Source: an uncultured SAR116 cluster alpha proteobacterium (GTDB lineage: Bacteria > Pseudomonadota > Alphaproteobacteria > Puniceispirillales > Marisalimonadaceae). From it: a stretch of 64,000 nt of DNA. Position numbers and translations under genes: made by a program. How positions within the stretch are numbered: the first letter of the stretch is position 1; each line of letters starts with the position of its first letter. The DNA is taken from contig CACJJL010000001.1 of assembly GCA_902593735.1 (NCBI GenBank), positions 1-64,000 on the forward strand. Direction: 5' to 3'. The notes below the pieces were generated by a model. That model was given only the letters and a program-made list of their open reading frames with translations. It ran no database searches and had not been told where the DNA came from. Below, in pieces: positions 44,971 to 53,983 of the stretch.

Positions 44971-46239
44971 ATGACATTAATATTCAAATCACCAAGGGAT
45001 AAAAGTTACTTCTTTGGTTATTACGGCAAGTCTCAACTTGATAAAAAAAATTATAAACTTCTTGCCTTAGAAACTAATTTTACAAAAAGATTACCCCAAA
45101 AGGGTGACGAAGCAAAAATTGGTTATTTTGAAATAAAACAAAAGAAAGCACAGTTTAAACAATTGGCTATTACGAAGACCTTTAATTGGCAACAAGGTTG
45201 TATGCTTCAATGGCTAGGCCCAACATATAATAATTTAATTATATACAATGATCTTTATAAAAAGAAATTTTGTTCAATTATTATGAACATTATAACAAAA
45301 AAAAAAATTTTATTACCAATGCCAGTCTATGATGTCAATGCTGAGGGTACCAAAGCTATTTGCATTGACTTTGAAAGGCATTATTTTTGTAGACGAGGAT
45401 ATAGTTATGCAGGTATAGAAAATTTTGACAAAAACAAAAAAGTAGTTGATGACGATGGTATTTGGCTTTTATCCCTAAAAGAAAAGAAAACGCAAAAAAT
45501 AATTAACATTTTAGATTTAATAAACTTTAAGCCGCTATCAAATATGAAAGACGCAACCCATTATATAGAACATTTAATGTTTAGTCCAGATGGTAAGAGA
45601 TTTTGTTTTCTTCACCGCTGGAAGATGAAAGAAGGAGGTATCTATACTCGTTTTTATACTGCAAATTTAAATGGAACTGATTTATACTTATTGTTAGATA
45701 CAGGAAGAATGAGCCATTTTTGTTGGAGAAATAATAAAGAAATACTTGGTTATGGAGGAATGCCAAATCCGATAAATAAGTTAAGAAAAAATAAAAATTT
45801 TATTAAAATTATTTTTAAGCCACTCCTACCTATCTATCATTTTTTGTTCAAAGACAATAGTTTTGTTTCAAAAGTAGCTACTGGTGACAGTTACATTCTT
45901 TTAAAAGATAAAACGAGTGAAATAAAAAAAGTAGCTTCCGAGCTAAAATATGAAGATGGTCATCCAAGTTTTCTGCCTAACAATAAAAATATTTTTGTAA
46001 CAGATGTTTATCCTAAAAAATTTAATAATCATATCGCAAAATTAATGATATACGACTTAACAACTAAATCAATAATCATCATCGACAAATTAAAATCTAA
46101 TCCTATTTATAATGAAACCCCGATTAGATGTGATTTACATCCTAAAATTTCATTTGATGGAAAATACGTGGCAATAGATATTTTAGAAAATGAAACAAGA
46201 GGTATCAACCTATACATGATTAAGACCAATAAGAATTAA
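44971..46239 (+). CDS. Beta-propeller-like protein in polysaccharide locus, function unknown
   Basis: A protein of about 422 residues that I do not recognise as a characterised family. It has no signal peptide or membrane helix. At least three propeller-like blades are visible: LMFSPDGKRFCFLHRW, PSFLPNNKNIFVTDVYP and HPKISFDGKYVAIDILE, as in TolB/WD40-type or oligogalacturonate lyase-type folds. QQGCMLQWLGP and HYIEHLMFSPDG contain histidine and acidic residues that could form a site. The ATG at 44971 is chosen over a TTG at 44956; neither has a strong ribosome site. Its position among glycosyltransferases suggests a role in glycan synthesis or modification. Confidence 0.7.
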   Translation: MTLIFKSPRDKSYFFGYYGKSQLDKKNYKLLALETNFTKRLPQKGDEAKIGYFEIKQKKAQFKQLAITKTFNWQQGCMLQWLGPTYNNLIIYNDLYKKKFCSIIMNIITKKKILLPMPVYDVNAEGTKAICIDFERHYFCRRGYSYAGIENFDKNKKVVDDDGIWLLSLKEKKTQKIINILDLINFKPLSNMKDATHYIEHLMFSPDGKRFCFLHRWKMKEGGIYTRFYTANLNGTDLYLLLDTGRMSHFCWRNNKEILGYGGMPNPINKLRKNKNFIKIIFKPLLPIYHFLFKDNSFVSKVATGDSYILLKDKTSEIKKVASELKYEDGHPSFLPNNKNIFVTDVYPKKFNNHIAKLMIYDLTTKSIIIIDKLKSNPIYNETPIRCDLHPKISFDGKYVAIDILENETRGINLYMIKTNKN

Positions 46240-46243
46240 AGTC

Positions 46244-47197
46244 ATGAAATTTTCAATAATTATTCCTACTTATAATGAACAAAAAGATATAATAAACACA
46301 CTTAATACAATTTCACTACAAACATATAGAAATTTTGAAGTAATTGTAGTTGATGATTCTAGTGATGATACTTATAAAGTCATAAAAAATTATAAAAAAT
46401 TTCCCATCAATTTAATAAAACCCCAAAAGAGATATGGAAGAAGTGAGGCTAGAAATATTGGCCTTAAAAATTCAACTGGAGATGTGTGTATAATTTTGAA
46501 TGCAGATGTTCTATTACCAAAATTCTTCATTGAAAAAATAAAAGTTTATTATGATCAAGGCTATGAATCTGTAACTGTATACAGTGAAGTTGAAAATTTA
46601 AAGAATAATTATGCAAGATACGTTGGTCTTCATCATTACTGGAAAATTAAAAGAAATATATATAAAAAAAGAGAAAAAAATTTAAATAGTTTATGGTGGT
46701 GTGAAGGTTTTTCTGTGAAACGGAGTATAGCGATGAAAACTTCATTGTTTCCATCTGGTTTTTCAATGCCAATAGTTGCTGGAGAGGATGTTGCTTTTGT
46801 AAATAGTTTAAGAAAATTAAACTGTAGAGCAATTTTTGATGACTCAATCGCTGTAAAACATAAAGCGCCTGACACTTTTAAAGAATTTTGGAGTACTAGA
46901 GTTGGAAGAGGAGAAGGCACCCCACAAATTAGATCTTTCATAGATAAATGGAGTTTAAAAAAAATTTTTATAGTAATTACAATTAAATGTTTAATCAGAT
47001 TAATTAAGTTTTTATCAATAATTCCTATGTTAATATATTCTATACGGTTGGCACAGTTTTCAAATGAAAGGTATTATATGCTAGAAATATTAATAATGTC
47101 CAAACTTTGGTTCATAGAACAATTAGCTTTCAGCTTTGGAGAGTTTAGGTGTTTATTTAATCTAATTTTTGATAGAAAAAAAAATGATCAAAATTAA
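46244..47197 (+). CDS. Glycosyltransferase family 2 protein
   Basis: A 317-residue GT-A enzyme. It opens FSIIIPTYNEQKDIINTLNTI and has VIVVDDSSDDT (first Asp site), NIGLKNSTGDVCIILNADVLL (DxD) and IVAGEDVAFVNSLRK (the acidic ED base). A C-terminal hydrophobic region near residues 245-265 suggests peripheral or integral membrane association. It would transfer a sugar from a nucleotide donor by inversion. It lies 4 bases after the propeller gene and slightly overlaps the next GT4 gene, so the three are probably one transcript. Confidence 0.88.
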   Translation: MKFSIIIPTYNEQKDIINTLNTISLQTYRNFEVIVVDDSSDDTYKVIKNYKKFPINLIKPQKRYGRSEARNIGLKNSTGDVCIILNADVLLPKFFIEKIKVYYDQGYESVTVYSEVENLKNNYARYVGLHHYWKIKRNIYKKREKNLNSLWWCEGFSVKRSIAMKTSLFPSGFSMPIVAGEDVAFVNSLRKLNCRAIFDDSIAVKHKAPDTFKEFWSTRVGRGEGTPQIRSFIDKWSLKKIFIVITIKCLIRLIKFLSIIPMLIYSIRLAQFSNERYYMLEILIMSKLWFIEQLAFSFGEFRCLFNLIFDRKKNDQN

Positions 47198-48332
47198 TTT
47201 ATCCTCAGGTTTAAGATTCAATGCAGGTGCAACAGCACTTGCTTTATCTCAAAGTGACATGAAATTTGAAATCTTTTCTTCTACCCCTAAAAATAAATGG
47301 CCTGCTATTTCAAGAGAAGAATTATCTTTTAGACCTTTACCTTTTAAAATACTTGAATATTTAAACTTGATAAAAAGAAACAGATTTTTACGTGAAATTG
47401 ATGCAATAATTTTTGATAATATAGTTACTTTATTAAAAAGTGATTGTGATATTTTTCATGGCTGGGCCACATTTTCTTTAAATACTGGAAAAAAATATAA
47501 AAAAAAGGGGATACCATTTATCCTTGACAGAGCATGTCCACATATAAGTTTTCAGGAAAATTTACTTATCGAGGAAGCAGAATTAACAAAGTCAAATTAC
47601 ATTCCAAATAGTAAAATGTTTCTAGAAAGGTGTTTAGAAGAGTATGAATTAGCAGATAAAATTATCGTTCCATCAAATTATTCATATAAAAGTTTTATAA
47701 ATAAAGGTTTTAAAAAAAATAAAATACATAAATTAAAACTTAACATCAATTATATTCCTCAGAAGAAAAGAAAATTTATTAAAAATAATAATAAATTTGT
47801 TTTAGGAACAATAGGAGGTAATCCTTTAAGAAAAGGGATAAAATATTTAATCGATGCATGGCAATCACTAAAATTACACAATGCTACTCTATTGCTAAAA
47901 ACAAGTGAGTTTGAATTAAAAAAAAACAAAGACTTATTTAAAAAAGTTAAGAACGATCAAACTATTATGATCATGCCATATTTTAAAAATATTGAAGACT
48001 TTTATCTCAAATGTGATTTATTTTGTTTGCCCTCTGTAGATGATGGTTTTGGTTTAGCAGCTTTAGAAGCAATGGCATCTGGAGTTCCAGTAATTGTAAC
48101 TGAAAATGTTGGTGCAAGCGAAATGGTAGAAAACAATGTAAATGGTTTTGTTGGTAAAATAAGAGACGTTAATTTTTTATCAGAAAAAATTCTAGCTTTG
48201 TATCTTGATAAAAGTTTATTAAAATATTTTTCAGAGAACTCCTATTCATCTTACAATAATTATCTTAATTCAAAAGATAACTATAATAGCAACATTCTTA
48301 AAATTTATAGATCATTGTTTTACAAAAATTGA
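47184..48332 (+). CDS. Glycosyltransferase family 4 protein
   Basis: A GT-B enzyme of about 382 residues. The N-terminal domain opens INLSSGLRFNAGATALALS. FILDRACPHISFQENLL and DKIIVPSNYSYKSF lie in the acceptor side. The donor domain has LGTIGGNPLRKGIKYLIDAW and a GT4-like signature LPSVDDGFGLAALEAMASG. The ATG at 47184 is preferred to the TTG at 47169. It overlaps the end of the GT2 gene by 14 bases and the convergent CapK-like gene by 21 bases. Confidence 0.86.
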   Translation: MIKINLSSGLRFNAGATALALSQSDMKFEIFSSTPKNKWPAISREELSFRPLPFKILEYLNLIKRNRFLREIDAIIFDNIVTLLKSDCDIFHGWATFSLNTGKKYKKKGIPFILDRACPHISFQENLLIEEAELTKSNYIPNSKMFLERCLEEYELADKIIVPSNYSYKSFINKGFKKNKIHKLKLNINYIPQKKRKFIKNNNKFVLGTIGGNPLRKGIKYLIDAWQSLKLHNATLLLKTSEFELKKNKDLFKKVKNDQTIMIMPYFKNIEDFYLKCDLFCLPSVDDGFGLAALEAMASGVPVIVTENVGASEMVENNVNGFVGKIRDVNFLSEKILALYLDKSLLKYFSENSYSSYNNYLNSKDNYNSNILKIYRSLFYKN

Positions 48333-49628
48333 ATGTTTGCCTGCCAATGTTTTGGAGGAGGCTTGCTCTATGATAAAAAGTTTTTTTCTATCTGGAATAC
48401 CAAAATTTTGACTAATTTTTTTGAAACATCTTTCATAAATTTTTGAAATATTTACCTTATTTCTCGCATTTAATATTATGTAAACGGTGTCTTTTTTAAT
48501 TAGATACTGAACAGAGTAAATTTCAGGGATATATTTTAAAAAATGATCAAAAAAAATTGTACTTATTGTTGCTGTTTTCCCGTTAGTTAGCCTTATTGGT
48601 ATATTGTTTCTCGATTTACCTAAAATTTCTTTTATTTTTAAAATAGATCCATTAATAGTAAGTTTGGTTTTTACTCTATCTTCAGTGTCGTAATTGATTA
48701 AAGGGAAGATGCGTTTTGTTAGAGTTGTTAAATAAAGATTTGAGGTTTCATTTTCAGTTAAAATAAAGTTATTCCAAAAGATTATAATATTTTGGGTTTG
48801 GTTTTTTGAATATCCTATTACACCTGTTTCAGCCATCCCGTATTCATTAATGACATTATGTGCCATGGTTTTTTTAATTAATTTAATATCTTTTATATAA
48901 GCTGTCTCAGAAGTAAGAATGATATTATTCAATTTTCCAAATCTAAATTTTAACCCATTTTCACTCATAAACTTTGCTAATTTAAATATATTTCCTGAAT
49001 AAGAAATAATTGTTGGGGGATATGCCTTATTAATTTCATCAAAAAAATATCTAAGGTTTGTCTCTGATAGATCATACGAGCTTAATCTCTTAGTATTTAT
49101 AAGATAATCCTTTATCTTTCTAACAAACTTTTCTGAAATTCCTTTAAATCCACTAGCAAATAAGTGAGAATGACCCCACAACATTAAAATTTCAGACAAT
49201 GGTTTAATATTCCACCAATATCTTCCTGTGTAAGCAACTATGTATGCATTTAAGGATTCTATATTATCAGTTGGAAATAATGTTGTTTCACCACTCGTAC
49301 CTCCTGTAAATGTTGTTCTATGATTTGAACTATTAGCAACTATTAAATCATAATAATTATTGATAATTTTTTTATTTAATGGAGGAAAATTTTTTAAATC
49401 ATTAATATTAGTTATAATTTGAGGTAATTTATGCTTTTTTTTCCACATCTTATAAAAAGGGTTTGTTTCTTGTATATACTGCCAATAACAATTAAATCTA
49501 TTTATTTGGTTTAATACAATTATATCTGATTTTATAGTTTTGTTATAAAATCTTACAGATTTTTCAATTTCTTGTATCTTCTTTTTAAAAATAGTTTTTT
49601 TGAGTAAGAAAGTAATGTTGTTAGTCAT
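48312..49628 (-). CDS. CapK-like adenylate-forming protein (phenylacetate-CoA ligase relative)
   Basis: A protein of about 438 residues of the adenylate-forming superfamily, close to CapK/PaaK-like proteins of capsule clusters. The phosphate-binding loop is TTFTGGTSGETTLFP. SYSGNIFKLAKFM, ILTSETAYIKD and NEYGMAETGVIGYS carry the A4/A5-like motifs, and INYDTEDRVK the A7 region. The C-terminal subdomain is reduced. These proteins may activate a carboxylate (an organic or amino acid) for glycan decoration, but no substrate is proven. The ATG at 49628 overlaps the stop of the radical SAM gene in TAATG, so the two are translationally coupled. Confidence 0.8.
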   Translation of the reverse strand: MTNNITFLLKKTIFKKKIQEIEKSVRFYNKTIKSDIIVLNQINRFNCYWQYIQETNPFYKMWKKKHKLPQIITNINDLKNFPPLNKKIINNYYDLIVANSSNHRTTFTGGTSGETTLFPTDNIESLNAYIVAYTGRYWWNIKPLSEILMLWGHSHLFASGFKGISEKFVRKIKDYLINTKRLSSYDLSETNLRYFFDEINKAYPPTIISYSGNIFKLAKFMSENGLKFRFGKLNNIILTSETAYIKDIKLIKKTMAHNVINEYGMAETGVIGYSKNQTQNIIIFWNNFILTENETSNLYLTTLTKRIFPLINYDTEDRVKTKLTINGSILKIKEILGKSRNNIPIRLTNGKTATISTIFFDHFLKYIPEIYSVQYLIKKDTVYIILNARNKVNISKIYERCFKKISQNFGIPDRKKLFIIEQASSKTLAGKHSIFVKQ

Positions 49629-49630
49629 TA
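49626..49630 (-). promoter_or_regulatory. TAATG stop-start overlap coupling radical SAM and CapK-like genes
   Basis: On the minus strand the radical SAM stop TAA and the CapK-like ATG share one base. GGGA sits inside the end of the radical SAM gene 5 bases before that ATG and can serve as its ribosome site. This decides the CapK-like start and predicts re-initiation by the same ribosome. Confidence 0.65.
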
Positions 49631-50656
49631 CTTTTCCCATACTTTATCATAAAATATAATTTTTGAATTTGGTTTAATATCTTTCCAAGCTAAATCTATC
49701 TGTTTAATTAAATTATCTTTTTGACTTTTGCTTGCTACCATGAACTGTGAGCAATCGTTGCATGTTTTGACATCTCCAGTTAGGAATTCTTTTTGTATAC
49801 TTTTACGTTTATGATTTTTTAAAACATTATCAAAACCATTTTCTATGTTACCTAACGGAAGTTCGGCATGAAAATCCAAACAACATAAATGTACTTTTCC
49901 GTCAAACCCAATTACTATTTCATCAAATGGATCATAACATGTTTTGACCAACTTTTCTTCTAGTTGGTAAATTTCGTCTTTTAATTGTAGTGGAAATTTT
50001 GAAATAAAAGTATTATTTTCTTTGTTGAAATCATTGTAAGGTTGCATAAAATCAATCCTTATGGAGTCTACATTTCCCCACAATTTAAAAAATTTTTTAA
50101 GATTAGTAAGCTTAGTTACTGGCAAATGAATTTCTTTAAAGATTGATTTTAAATTTGGATCATTAATTAAAAATTTATAGTTTTCTCTTGCTCTTTCATA
50201 TTTTAAGGGAAACCTATACTTCTCGTATGAAATTTTATCCCATCCTTCAATTGAAAGTTGAAGTTTATTAACTTTTGCTAAATCATTTAGACGATGTTGT
50301 ACTACTGATAGGTTGGTAGAAACTTGCACTTCTAAATTTTTAGACTTTATAATATCTATAAATTTTGAAAACTTGGGATGTAAAAGTGGTTCAGATGTAA
50401 TGTATAATTTTATAGTTTTTATTCCAAATTTAGTTGCTTCTGTAATTATTGAAGAAAATTTTTCAAGAGACATTTTTCCTGATAAACGAGCATCAGGCAT
50501 AGCTATTCTCGGGCAGAAAGGGCATTTTGCATTACAAAATGCTGTTATGTCTATTCTAAGAGTTTTTGGATAGCCTGCTTTTTTTAAAAAATATTTTGTC
50601 CTAAGGACATTAAGGTCACCAAGATGTCTTTTTATAATTTTTTTTAAAAAAGTCAT
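49628..50656 (-). CDS. Radical SAM/SPASM-domain protein
   Basis: A 342-residue radical SAM enzyme. The 4Fe-4S cluster motif is ITAFCNAKCPFC (Cx3Cx2C) near residues 41-48. The SAM-binding region has IKLYITSEPLLHPKF, an altered GGEP-like segment (TSEP). The C-terminal part has HLCCLDFHAELPLGNI and KTCNDCSQF, a SPASM-type cysteine set for a second cluster. It is cytosolic and anaerobic-type chemistry is expected. The substrate is unknown. Coupling to the CapK-like enzyme suggests the two modify or attach the same group on the surface glycan. Confidence 0.85.
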   Translation of the reverse strand: MTFLKKIIKRHLGDLNVLRTKYFLKKAGYPKTLRIDITAFCNAKCPFCPRIAMPDARLSGKMSLEKFSSIITEATKFGIKTIKLYITSEPLLHPKFSKFIDIIKSKNLEVQVSTNLSVVQHRLNDLAKVNKLQLSIEGWDKISYEKYRFPLKYERARENYKFLINDPNLKSIFKEIHLPVTKLTNLKKFFKLWGNVDSIRIDFMQPYNDFNKENNTFISKFPLQLKDEIYQLEEKLVKTCYDPFDEIVIGFDGKVHLCCLDFHAELPLGNIENGFDNVLKNHKRKSIQKEFLTGDVKTCNDCSQFMVASKSQKDNLIKQIDLAWKDIKPNSKIIFYDKVWEK

Positions 50657-50685
50657 TATTTTATTATGATTAAATTATTTTAGAT

Positions 50686-51759
50686 TTAAATAGATACCAA
50701 TTTCTTTTCTAATAATCTATACAACAATGTAATAAATATATACAAAATTAAAAATAAAATAATTAGCATTTTAGGGTTGTGATAATAGAATAAGCTTAAA
50801 AGTGGTCCAATTGTTAAGATTGGTAATAGCATAGAAGTAGGTAAGAAATTATTAATAAATTTATTTTTATTAGAAAACTTTACTTTTACAAAAATATGGA
50901 TTAACGAATGTAAATGTTTATTATCAGCTCTCATTACTTTAGTTTTATTCAGAAATCTCCTCCATATTGAATAAGAAATCTCCCATATAGGAAAAAAAAA
51001 TAAAGTTAAAATAACTAAAAAAGACAATTGATTATCTAATATAGTCTTACAACTAATAACTGCTAAGATTACACCTAACAAGTATGCACCTGAATCCCCC
51101 AAAAAAATTGTTCCCCAAAACCAATTAATTACAAGAAATCCTACAATATTCGCAATTACTAAAATAATGAAAAAATTATTTATTATAAATGGTTCGTGAT
51201 TGTTTAATTTAAGCAAAGCAAATAATATTATTAAAGAAGCAACAGAAGCTAGTCCATTAATACCATCTATAATGTTTATAGAATTAATCGAACCTGCAAA
51301 AAACAGTATCGTAAGTAATGGAATTAGATTTAATAGATGGATTTGATTATCTAGTGTAACTATGTTTGTAACATTAATACTTAAACCAAATACAAAGTAG
51401 GCAAATATACCTACAATAAAACTAGTAAAGAATCTTAATATTATTGAAATATCTTTAACAATATCTTCTAATAAACCAATAAAAAAAGCAGGCATTGACA
51501 GCAATATTAAAGTTTGAACATTTTCTATCATTAAATTTTTTTCGTCTCCTGAATAGTATTTTAGTAATATTATGCTTAGGCCCAGGGTTAAAAAAACAGA
51601 AACACCACCAATTCTTGGTACTATATTTTTGTGAATTTTTTGAGGACCCTCATATGAGTCACCTGTAAAATTGATATGGAATTTTCTTGTTAATATTATT
51701 ATAATATTTACTAAAAAGCTATTAAGGAACATAAAAAACGTTAAAGTATATATGCTCAT
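50686..51759 (-). CDS. WecA/MraY-like polyprenyl-phosphate sugar-1-phosphate transferase
   Basis: A 357-residue inner-membrane protein with about ten or eleven helices. Family signatures: GLLEDIVKDIS, NSINIIDGINGLASVASLI (NxxNxxDGxxGLA type), GDSGAYLLGVIL and the cytosolic His motif ADNKHLHSL. It should move GlcNAc-1-phosphate or a similar sugar from UDP to undecaprenyl phosphate, starting repeat-unit assembly. It resembles WecA/TagO more than MraY, but the exact sugar cannot be told. GGGA precedes the ATG. It is the first of three minus-strand genes with the radical SAM and CapK-like genes. Confidence 0.9.
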   Translation of the reverse strand: MSIYTLTFFMFLNSFLVNIIIILTRKFHINFTGDSYEGPQKIHKNIVPRIGGVSVFLTLGLSIILLKYYSGDEKNLMIENVQTLILLSMPAFFIGLLEDIVKDISIILRFFTSFIVGIFAYFVFGLSINVTNIVTLDNQIHLLNLIPLLTILFFAGSINSINIIDGINGLASVASLIILFALLKLNNHEPFIINNFFIILVIANIVGFLVINWFWGTIFLGDSGAYLLGVILAVISCKTILDNQLSFLVILTLFFFPIWEISYSIWRRFLNKTKVMRADNKHLHSLIHIFVKVKFSNKNKFINNFLPTSMLLPILTIGPLLSLFYYHNPKMLIILFLILYIFITLLYRLLEKKLVSI

Positions 51760-51940
51760 AAAAAATCCCTAAATTTTTAATTAAAATTAGTATTTTAATA
51801 AAATAATCTGTACAAGTAATCGATATAAAAGTAATTGTCTACTACTAAAATATAATCTGGTAAATGTTAGTAAATTTTAAATTAAATGCTTCAAAAAAAA
51901 TAGGCTAAATAATTACTCTAATTAGGATAAACTGCAAATC

Positions 51941-52807
51941 ATGAAAAATTGTTGTGAAATGATGAATAAATTAAGGAGTAAAAAAAATTATTTTAATATC
52001 TTGAAACACAAGTTTTTACTTAAATATAAAAATATTTCAAAAAATAACTATCATTTTACATTTTTAAATAAAAAAATAAAAATTGATAATAAACATTTAG
52101 CTAATAGAAATTTGATTCATTGGTGTATTAACCAAAATCTTTTCAAAAAAAAATCACCATTTGCTACTGAGATTTTTTATGAAAAAAAAGAAATGAAAGT
52201 TTTTGAAAAGTTAATTAAAAATTCTAATCATTTTATAGATGTAGGATCTCAAACTGGAATATATTCGCTAGCTGCTTATTTATCAAAAAAAATAAAAAAA
52301 ATTATTTGTATAGACATTACAAAGGAATATATAAATGCCATCAAAAATAATATTGAAATTAATTGTTATAATCCAGACAAATTCGAAATACTTAATCTTG
52401 GTTTAGGGACAGGAAAGATTTGCCATAATGAATGGATATCTAAAACAGTAACTACAGGTCATTCTTTTAATGATATCTTAAATATTACAGGTTTGACGTT
52501 AAGTGAAGATGATTGTATTAAAATAGATATAGAAGGCTGGGAATTTTTCTTAGCTGGAGAAATCGGGCAATATTTTAAAACATATAAACCTAATTTATTG
52601 CTTAGTTTACATAAGTATGAAATTGAAAAATTATCAGATAGTAGTGTTTCAGAAAATAGTATTTTCGATTTTTTAAGTGCTAATTATAGACATAAATATG
52701 TAACAGATGAAAATTGTATTTTAAGAGAAATTAAATGTTTATCAGAATATCAATTTAAAGTTGAAAAAGATAAGACAATAATTTTCTCTAATAAAAAATT
52801 TTCTTAA
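51941..52807 (+). CDS. FkbM-like SAM-dependent methyltransferase
   Basis: A 288-residue protein with a basic N-terminal part of about 90 residues and a SAM domain. Motif I is HFIDVGSQTGIYSLAAYLS, the strand-2 acid is in IICIDITKEYINAIKNN, and SEDDCIKIDIEGWEFFLAG is the FkbM-type catalytic region (DxEG). FkbM-like enzymes O-methylate sugars or lipids, which here could cap or decorate the glycan. Upstream are about 180 non-coding, very AT-rich bases with no clear promoter boxes. It converges with the next radical SAM gene. Confidence 0.8.
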   Translation: MKNCCEMMNKLRSKKNYFNILKHKFLLKYKNISKNNYHFTFLNKKIKIDNKHLANRNLIHWCINQNLFKKKSPFATEIFYEKKEMKVFEKLIKNSNHFIDVGSQTGIYSLAAYLSKKIKKIICIDITKEYINAIKNNIEINCYNPDKFEILNLGLGTGKICHNEWISKTVTTGHSFNDILNITGLTLSEDDCIKIDIEGWEFFLAGEIGQYFKTYKPNLLLSLHKYEIEKLSDSSVSENSIFDFLSANYRHKYVTDENCILREIKCLSEYQFKVEKDKTIIFSNKKFS

Positions 52808-52828
52808 AAAAGTTAACACTTGTTGTCT

Positions 52829-53920
52829 TTATTCACTAAAAAATTGTTTATATCCAACATAATTTCTTATTTGTTTTTTGCCTAGTTCATAATGAGGTAA
52901 TGCATAAACAGGTCTATACATATCACATCCATTGCAAGGACCATTAAATTTGTCTTTTTCTTGATCATCAATCCATTTTTTGTATTTAGGATTTTTAATT
53001 GATATAATATCTTTTAATGAATTTTGTTTTAAGTTTCCAACTACCATTTCTCGCATTGCATCCCTGCACGCACACAAAATAACATCACAATTTGAAAGTA
53101 TCATGTAATTAAACAATCTCGCGCAAGGGCCAGATTTGTAACCTTTCTTGTCATCTTTAAGAATAATGGGCAATCCCTTAAGATCTGTATCGGATACATA
53201 ACCACCCCAATTAGTATAATGTCTATGAAAATCAACACTAACATTATCAGTTTTTTTCATGGATTTTATTAGATTAATCATAGATGTGTTCGAGCTATTA
53301 AGGTTAAAATCCATATAAGATCTTATACCAAACTGAACTTTAAAGTTAAAAAAAATAATATTATTTTTTAAACATAATAAATTTTTATATACTTTATTGT
53401 ATAGTTTTGTTTGCGTTATTTTATTAAAACTATCTTCGTCGTGCCCATAAATGCTAATTTTAAGATTCTTTAATTTTTTTAGTTTTTTTAGCAATGAAAT
53501 ATTTTTTTCATCTAAAAGTGATATATTAGTGGTAAATGAATAATTTTTAATACCCTCGTGTTTTTCTAAAAAATTTAATTTAGCATGTATACCTCGTCTA
53601 TCGGTAAAAATATCACCTGTCAATGGCGTCAATGTAATTGTATCACCGCCATTATTTGCTATTTCATTTACAGATAGTTTAAAATCATTTAAAGGCATTA
53701 TTTGTCTCATTTTCTTAGTTGTATGTTGATAAGCACAAAAAACACAATTGAAATTGCATATACTAGATGTTTCAATAGAATAACCAGATGGATTTTCAAT
53801 CATTGGTCTTTTTAAAAGTCTAAAAAATGGAACTGTAAGTCGATAATAAAAATTTTTCGACTTAACTCTTACCTTTGATCTGATTAAGCTATAAATGTTT
53901 TTCAAATAGACCTCTAACAT
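52829..53920 (-). CDS. Radical SAM/SPASM-domain protein
   Basis: A 363-residue radical SAM protein. The cluster motif is ETSSICNFNCVFCAYQ (Cx3Cx2C) near residues 53-60. LTPLTGDIFTDRRG replaces the usual GGEP region. C-terminal cysteines in GPCARLFNYM, CDVILCACRDAM and PCNGCDMYRP form a SPASM-like domain, probably holding extra clusters. It lies downstream of the Wzy-like and GH84 genes on the same strand, 63 bases after the Wzy stop. The target is unknown, and it is not closely similar to the other two radical SAM proteins of the window. Confidence 0.82.
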   Translation of the reverse strand: MLEVYLKNIYSLIRSKVRVKSKNFYYRLTVPFFRLLKRPMIENPSGYSIETSSICNFNCVFCAYQHTTKKMRQIMPLNDFKLSVNEIANNGGDTITLTPLTGDIFTDRRGIHAKLNFLEKHEGIKNYSFTTNISLLDEKNISLLKKLKKLKNLKISIYGHDEDSFNKITQTKLYNKVYKNLLCLKNNIIFFNFKVQFGIRSYMDFNLNSSNTSMINLIKSMKKTDNVSVDFHRHYTNWGGYVSDTDLKGLPIILKDDKKGYKSGPCARLFNYMILSNCDVILCACRDAMREMVVGNLKQNSLKDIISIKNPKYKKWIDDQEKDKFNGPCNGCDMYRPVYALPHYELGKKQIRNYVGYKQFFSE

Positions 53921-53983
53921 TTATCAATAATTTTTGATTTATATAGAACTAATTCGTTATTAGCAAGGAAATAGAAATAATAA

